Positions 14,712 through 18,872 of a stretch of 18,872 bases of DNA are shown here, one piece after another; position 1 is the stretch's first letter; the number at the start of each line of letters is the position of its first letter. The DNA is taken from contig JAMCQK010000143.1 in assembly GCA_023382135.1 (NCBI GenBank), positions 1-18,872 of the forward strand, in the 5' to 3' direction. The translations under genes were made by a program, and so were the position numbers. The DNA is from Deinococcus sp. Its GTDB lineage: Bacteria > Deinococcota > Deinococci > Deinococcales > Thermaceae. A model generated the notes under the pieces. It had not been told where the DNA came from. It made no database searches and saw only the letters and a program-made list of their open reading frames with translations.

Positions 14712-15817
14712 TGGAACCCGCCGCGCGTAAATTAAAACCCGCAACCGGCCAGGCCAGGCTGCCCCTCTTCTTGCGTGCGGCCTGGGGCCAGGACACACCC
14801 CGCGCCCCCATCTGGGTCATGCGCCAGGCGGGTCGCTACCTGCCCGAGTACCGCGAGATCAAATCCAAAGCCAGTTTTTGGGAGATGTGCCGCACGCCGG
14901 AGCTGGCCGCCGAGATAACGCTGCAGCCCATCCGGCGTTTTGGCCTGGACGCCGCCATCATCTTTAACGACATCATGACCCCGCTGCCGCCGATGGGCGT
15001 GGAGATCGAGTTCAGCCCTGGCCCGGTAATCCAGAAGCCGCTGCGATCCCTCAAGGAGATTGAGGCGCTGACGGTTCCATCACAGGCGGAGATCGCTCCC
15101 TTCCTCGAGGCCGCCATCAAGTTGGCCAGACATGAACTGGAGCCCACAGGCACACCCCTGATTGGTTTCGGCGGCGCTCCCTTGACGCTGGCCACCTATC
15201 TGGTTCAAGGCTCCGGGAGCAAAGACTTTGAACACTTCCGCGTTTTCTTGCGCACGGAACCCAAGGCGGCGCATCTCCTGCTGGAAAAACTCACCGAGCT
15301 TTCGATCCGGTACCTGAAGGCCCAGATTGAAGCGGGCGCACAGGCTGTCCAGCTCTTCGACTCCTGGGCCGGGCTCCACGACCAGCGAACCTACCGCGAG
15401 TTTGCGCTGCCCTATAACCGCCGGGTGTTCGAGGCGCTTTCAGGCCTAGAAACAACTAGCCCCAACGGGCTGAGCGAGGCCCCCCGCATCTACCTGGCGG
15501 TGGGTTCCTCGCACCTCTACCCGGTGATCCAGGAACTTCCTTGCGAAGTTTTCAGCCTGGACTGGCGCATGGAGCTGGGCCAGATCCGAAGCTTTTTCCC
15601 CGGGCGCACCCTGCAAGGAAACCTGGATCCCACGGTTCTGCTGGCTTCTTTGCCAGTCATCACCGAGGAGGCGGAAAGAGTGCTTCAAGGCGGCCTGGGA
15701 GGCCCGCACATCTTCAACCTGGGCCACGGCATTCTGCGCGAGACCCCGCCCGAGCACCTGGCCCATCTGATCCGGGTGGTCCGCGCTTTCGACCGGCAGC
15801 AAGCCAACCAAAGGTAG
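14711..15817 (+). CDS. hemE: Uroporphyrinogen decarboxylase, with small in-frame insertion
   Basis: HemE removes four carboxylates from uroporphyrinogen III to give coproporphyrinogen III. The 368-residue protein has PIWVMRQAGRYLPEYRE (substrate-binding arginines), IIFNDIMTPLPPMG (catalytic Asp), GFGGAPLTLATYLVQG, QLFDSWAGLH, FSLDWRM, LQGNLDP and IFNLGHGI. ATG 14711 is preferred to TTG 14708; AGGAGAAGG precedes it. Residues 245-256 (GLETTSPNGLSE) sit between FEALS and APRIYLAVGSSH, where family members have only a few residues, and come from the coding repeat at 15443-15481. The catalytic motifs are unaffected, so the enzyme is probably active. The gene overlaps the regulator by one base and is followed by hemQ after 20 bp. 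Confidence 0.96.
   Translation: MEPAARKLKPATGQARLPLFLRAAWGQDTPRAPIWVMRQAGRYLPEYREIKSKASFWEMCRTPELAAEITLQPIRRFGLDAAIIFNDIMTPLPPMGVEIEFSPGPVIQKPLRSLKEIEALTVPSQAEIAPFLEAAIKLARHELEPTGTPLIGFGGAPLTLATYLVQGSGSKDFEHFRVFLRTEPKAAHLLLEKLTELSIRYLKAQIEAGAQAVQLFDSWAGLHDQRTYREFALPYNRRVFEALSGLETTSPNGLSEAPRIYLAVGSSHLYPVIQELPCEVFSLDWRMELGQIRSFFPGRTLQGNLDPTVLLASLPVITEEAERVLQGGLGGPHIFNLGHGILRETPPEHLAHLIRVVRAFDRQQANQR
15443..15481 (+). repeat. Coding palindromic repeat, hemE copy
   Basis: The sequence is GGCCTAGAAACAACTAGCCC, CAAC, then GGGCTGAGCGAGGCC minus the last base. It is read GLETTSPNGLSE followed by Ala, and nearly identical to the lutA copy in sequence and frame. The AGCCC/GGGCT hairpin has a 4-nt loop. 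Ends GGCCT and GAGGCC are the halves of the iterated GGCCTCGAGGCC site. Confidence 0.85.
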
Positions 15818-15837
15818 GCTATCCATGGAGAAAACCT

Positions 15838-16614
15838 ATGTCTGAACAGAGGCCCTACGAGGAAAAACAAACCCGGCGCATGGTGGACCTAGACCCGGCG
15901 GGGCTTATCAGCCGCAAGGCCCCGGACCAGACTAAGCGGCAGTTTCTCAACTACGCCTTTTTCAAGCTGGACCCTTGGTTCAGGCGGCTGCCCAGAGCGG
16001 AAATAGAGTCCGCCAAGGCCGAGTTCACCGCGGTGACGGAAAGGTGGGGCGGGCGGGGCGAAGGCTTCGTCCTGCGCAGTTACTCGCTGGTCGGTATGCG
16101 GCCCGACGTGGACTTCATGCTGTGGCGCGCGGCCTTCGACGTGCGCGAGTTCCAACAGATGCAGCGGGAGCTGAACCAGACGCGGCTTGCGGGGTATCTG
16201 ACTCAGCCCTACTCGTTTTTATCCATGCAGAAGCGTTCCATTTACGTGGACCGCTTCAACCCAGAAGGCGAAGGAGTGCACCTGCTCCCCGGCCAGGGGA
16301 ACTTCCTCTTTGTCTATCCCTTTGTCAAGACCCGTGCCTGGTACGACCTCTCCCCCCAGGCCCGCCAGGGGATGATGGACGAGCACATCTACGTCTCGGC
16401 CCCCTTTACCGGGGTGACGCTCAATACTTCCTACTCCTACGGCATCGATGACCAGGAATTTGTGGTGGCCTTCGACTCCAACCACCCGCAGGAGTTCGTG
16501 GATCTGGTGCAGCGGCTGCGCTTTACCGAGGCCAGCATGTACACCCTGCGCGACACGCCCATGTTTACCTGCGTCAAAAAGCCCGTTGGCGAGATCATGG
16601 CCGACCTTGCCTAG
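15838..16614 (+). CDS. hemQ: Coproheme decarboxylase (HemQ/ChdC), chlorite dismutase-like
   Basis: HemQ oxidatively decarboxylates coprohaem III to haem b, the last step of the coproporphyrin-dependent pathway. The 258-residue length suits the family. It shows the two ferredoxin-like halves, LNYAFFKLDPWFRRLP, YSLVGMRPDVDFMLW, LTQPYSFLSMQKRS, VYPFVKTRAWYDL (Y160, at the place of the catalytic tyrosine radical) and MMDEHIYV (H183, presumed proximal haem ligand). ATG 15838 has GGAG seven bases upstream. It is a dedicated HemQ rather than a true chlorite dismutase, judging from the context between hemE and hemH. Confidence 0.93.
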   Translation: MSEQRPYEEKQTRRMVDLDPAGLISRKAPDQTKRQFLNYAFFKLDPWFRRLPRAEIESAKAEFTAVTERWGGRGEGFVLRSYSLVGMRPDVDFMLWRAAFDVREFQQMQRELNQTRLAGYLTQPYSFLSMQKRSIYVDRFNPEGEGVHLLPGQGNFLFVYPFVKTRAWYDLSPQARQGMMDEHIYVSAPFTGVTLNTSYSYGIDDQEFVVAFDSNHPQEFVDLVQRLRFTEASMYTLRDTPMFTCVKKPVGEIMADLA

Positions 16615-16665
16615 GGGGCCAACCGGGATCGTCGTTTATCAACCGGCCACCGACAGGAGAGATAG

Positions 16666-17556
16666 ATGAACGTGCTTTTCATGGCCTATGGCACCCCTTA
16701 CAGCGAAGAAGAGATCGAACCCTACTACACCGACATCCGGGGAGGGAGAAAGCCCACACCCGAACTCTTGACGGAACTCAAGGAGCGCTATCGCCTGATT
16801 GGCCGCAGTCCCTTGAACAAGATCACCCAAAAACAGGCCGAACGCTTGCAAGCAATGCTTCCCGAAGGCAGCCGGGTCTATCTGGGCATGAAGCACTGGC
16901 GTCCTTGGATCCAGGACGCGGTCAAGACGATGGCCGAGGCCGGCGTCAAGAAGGCGGTCGGCCTGGTGGCCGCCCCGCATTTTTCCGCCCGCAGCATTGC
17001 CGAGTACCGCGAGAAAGTAGCAGAGGCTCTTGCCAGACTCGGCAACCCCTTTACTTTTCAACTGGTAGAGGAGTACTTTGACCACCCCCGCTACATCCAA
17101 GCCGTGGCCGACCGGGTGGAGGAGACCAGCTGGCGGCTGCTTGAACCAGACCAGGCCATGTTTCTCTTTACCGCGCACTCGATCCCCGAGCGCGCGGCGG
17201 CGGATGGGCGCTACCAGGGCCAGGTGCGGCGCACGGGCGAGCTGGTAGCCGCCAAGCTTGGGATTAAACACTGGGACACCGCCTGGCAGTCGGCTGGCCG
17301 TACGCCCGAGCCGTGGATTGGGCCGGATGTCAGCCAAAAACTCGAGGCCCTGGCGGAAGCTGGCTTCAAGGAAGCGGTGGTCACCGCGGTGGGCTTCCCC
17401 TCAGACCACCTAGAGGTCTTCTACGACCTCGACTACGAAGCCCGGAACACCGCAGCCAGGCTGGGCGTGCGCTTGCTGCGTACACGCAGCTTGAACGCCG
17501 ACTGGGACTTTATCAAAGTGCTCAAAGACGTGGTGGTAGAGAAGTGGGCCGGCTGA
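16666..17556 (+). CDS. hemH: Ferrochelatase, probably coproporphyrin type (CpfC)
   Basis: HemH inserts Fe(II) into the porphyrin ring; with HemQ next door the substrate is probably coproporphyrin III. The 296-residue protein is short, like monoderm-type soluble ferrochelatases, and lacks C-terminal [2Fe-2S] cysteines. It shows MAYGTPYSEEEIEPYYTDIR, GMKHWRPWI, LFTAHSIPER (metal-binding H171), WQSAGRTPEPWIGPD and VGFPSDHLEVFYDLD (E250). ATG 16666 has AGGAGA upstream, after a 51-bp gap from hemQ. The 3' end overlaps hemY by 13 bp. Confidence 0.95.
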   Translation: MNVLFMAYGTPYSEEEIEPYYTDIRGGRKPTPELLTELKERYRLIGRSPLNKITQKQAERLQAMLPEGSRVYLGMKHWRPWIQDAVKTMAEAGVKKAVGLVAAPHFSARSIAEYREKVAEALARLGNPFTFQLVEEYFDHPRYIQAVADRVEETSWRLLEPDQAMFLFTAHSIPERAAADGRYQGQVRRTGELVAAKLGIKHWDTAWQSAGRTPEPWIGPDVSQKLEALAEAGFKEAVVTAVGFPSDHLEVFYDLDYEARNTAARLGVRLLRTRSLNADWDFIKVLKDVVVEKWAG

Positions 17557-18872
17557 TCATTGTTGGCGGGGGCGTCAGCGGCCTGAGCGCCGCCTACTAC
17601 GCCCGCCAAGCGGATCCCAGTCTTTCCATCGCCTTGCTGGAAGCCAGCAGCCGTCTAGGCGGCAAAGTTCACACCGTCTGCGAGGACGGCTTCTTGCTCG
17701 AGGGCGGCCCCGATGCGCTGGTGCGTTACAAACCCTGGGCGCTGGCCCAGATCAAACAACTGGGCCTGGAAGATCGCATAGTAGGCACAGTACCTGCCTC
17801 ACCCTCGGCCTTGATTCACGATGGCGCACGGGCGCTGCCCATTCCCCCCGGTCTTCAGACGGTGGTGCCGGGAGACCTAAAGTCTCTTGCCCGCACACCG
17901 CTCTTGAGCCCCTTTGGCAAAGCGCGTGCTTTGCTCGACCTGGTGCTTCCCAAAGGAACCCCAGGCGACGAGGCTTTTGGCGCTTTTATCCAGCGCAGGC
18001 TGGGGCGGGAGGTCTGGGAGCGGCTGGTGGCGCCGCTATCCGGCGGCATTTACGGGGGAGACCCCTACGAGCTTTCCACCCTGGCCGCGTTTCCGCAGCT
18101 CAAAGCCTTGGAGCAGGAAAGGGGCGGGCTTATCCGGGGTGCGCTGCAACAGAAGAAAGAACGGGGCACCCGTGAAGCCGGCCAGCTCTTTGCTTCGCTC
18201 AAAGGTGGGCTGGGCGAGTGGGTGGAAGCCCTGATTGCCAGCCTGAAGGATGTCACGGTTCAACTGAATACCCCGGTTGTAAGTTTGGAGCGCAGTGGTG
18301 GTGGTTGGCGCGTGAATACGGGCGAGGGAGGCCTCGAGGCCTCCGCTGTTATCCTGGCCACACCTGCCGGGGTGAGCGCCAAACTGCTTGAAATGCTGAA
18401 CCCGGAAGCAGCCAAGGCCCTATCACAGATTCCTTACGGAGACTCGGCAACTGTCACCTTCGCATTCCCTTCCGAAAACATCCCCCCGCGGGTAGGCCAT
18501 GGGCTGCTGATGGCCGCGAACCAGGGTTTCTTTGCCAGAGGCTTTACCTGGACCGACCAGAAGTGGGCCGGACGCACACCCCAAGGCTACGGACTGGTGC
18601 GGGCCTACTTTTCCGGCGTGAGCGCCGGTGAAGACGAGCTGGGGCGCATCGCTCTGGCCGACCTAAGCAAGCTCTGGGGCAGGGTGCCGGAGCCCGTAAA
18701 GAGCTGGGTTTTTCGCTTTGAGGGTGGTCTGCCCCGCTACACGGTGGGGCACCTGGAACGGGTGGCGGCAGCCCTAAAAGCAGAGAAGCTGCCAGGGCTT
18801 TTTCTGGCCGGGGCTGCCTATCACGGCGTAGGCCTGCCGGAAGTGGTCCGCATGGGCCAGGAAAAAGCGGCC
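17544..18872 (+). CDS. hemY: Coproporphyrinogen/protoporphyrinogen III oxidase HemY, 3'-partial
   Basis: HemY is an FAD enzyme that oxidises the porphyrinogen to porphyrin; in this gene set it probably acts on coproporphyrinogen III (CgoX). The frame is open from GTG 17544 to the window edge (443 codons) and is probably missing only some 10-30 residues. It shows the FAD fold LIIVGGGVSGLSAAYYA with E33 (ALLEASSRLGGKV), LLEGGPDAL, VAPLSGGIYGGDPYELS, the mid domain LFASLKGGLGEWVEAL, and the C-terminal FAD block LPGLFLAGAAYHGVGLPEVV. The start lies inside the hemH 3' end (13-bp overlap), indicating coupling. Confidence 0.94.
   Translation, partial: MGRLIIVGGGVSGLSAAYYARQADPSLSIALLEASSRLGGKVHTVCEDGFLLEGGPDALVRYKPWALAQIKQLGLEDRIVGTVPASPSALIHDGARALPIPPGLQTVVPGDLKSLARTPLLSPFGKARALLDLVLPKGTPGDEAFGAFIQRRLGREVWERLVAPLSGGIYGGDPYELSTLAAFPQLKALEQERGGLIRGALQQKKERGTREAGQLFASLKGGLGEWVEALIASLKDVTVQLNTPVVSLERSGGGWRVNTGEGGLEASAVILATPAGVSAKLLEMLNPEAAKALSQIPYGDSATVTFAFPSENIPPRVGHGLLMAANQGFFARGFTWTDQKWAGRTPQGYGLVRAYFSGVSAGEDELGRIALADLSKLWGRVPEPVKSWVFRFEGGLPRYTVGHLERVAAALKAEKLPGLFLAGAAYHGVGLPEVVRMGQEKAA
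18327..18344 (+). repeat. 18-bp palindrome GGAGGCCTCGAGGCCTCC in hemY
   Basis: This perfect palindrome is the longest extension of the iterated GGCCTCGAGGCC site in the window. It is read as G-GLEA-S in a surface-type region of HemY (EGGLEASAVILA). Confidence 0.9.

Noticed and set aside
15824..15844. Six-codon ORF MEKTYV overlapping the hemQ start, possible leader peptide
   Set aside because: It is too short to support, and the GGAG inside it is better explained as the hemQ ribosome binding site.

Overview
This GC-rich window of about 18.9 kb looks like chromosome from a member of Deinococcota, most likely a Meiothermus/Thermus-type thermophile. That placement is inferred from protein character, very tight gene packing, frequent GTG starts, the Lut and HemQ gene complements and the dense iterated palindromes. 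No rRNA or other marker gene is present to confirm it.

The left half (1-8928) is almost all minus strand. Read in the direction of transcription it holds: hemL (8928 to 7618); a spacer carrying a dispersed repeat; a small secreted protein plus a two-component pair (RR then HK, 7338 to 4829); and a lactate-oxidation set lutA-lutB-[spacer]-mntA-hepT-lutC (3994 to 168). A MNT/HEPN toxin-antitoxin pair therefore lies between lutB and lutC. A decayed plus-strand esterase gene lies between lutA and the histidine kinase.

The right half (9038-18872) is one plus-strand block: hemA-hemC-hemD-hemB-HK-RR-hemE-hemQ-hemH-hemY. Neighbours overlap by 1-13 bp or are separated by at most about 50 bp. With the divergent hemL it covers the route from glutamyl-tRNA to haem by the coproporphyrin branch (HemY/CgoX, HemH/CpfC, HemQ/ChdC). 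A complete HK/RR pair is embedded mid-operon, so a signal tied to haem or envelope state may be transcribed with the pathway. hemY runs off the right edge.

The least expected structure is at sequence level. The dodecamer GGCCTCGAGGCC, usually read as Gly-Leu-Glu-Ala, occurs seven times, and CTCGAG about 34 times. Three longer elements of about 39 bp, in lutA, in hemE and in the broken esterase, look like the same site opened by an extra 27 bp (nine codons). All three are in the same reading frame and all contain a small hairpin. Removing the 27 bp restores the expected protein family alignment at all three places. This looks like a short palindromic element that inserts in frame into protein-coding genes. 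A second, unrelated repeat of about 95-120 bp lies downstream of both lutC and hemL.
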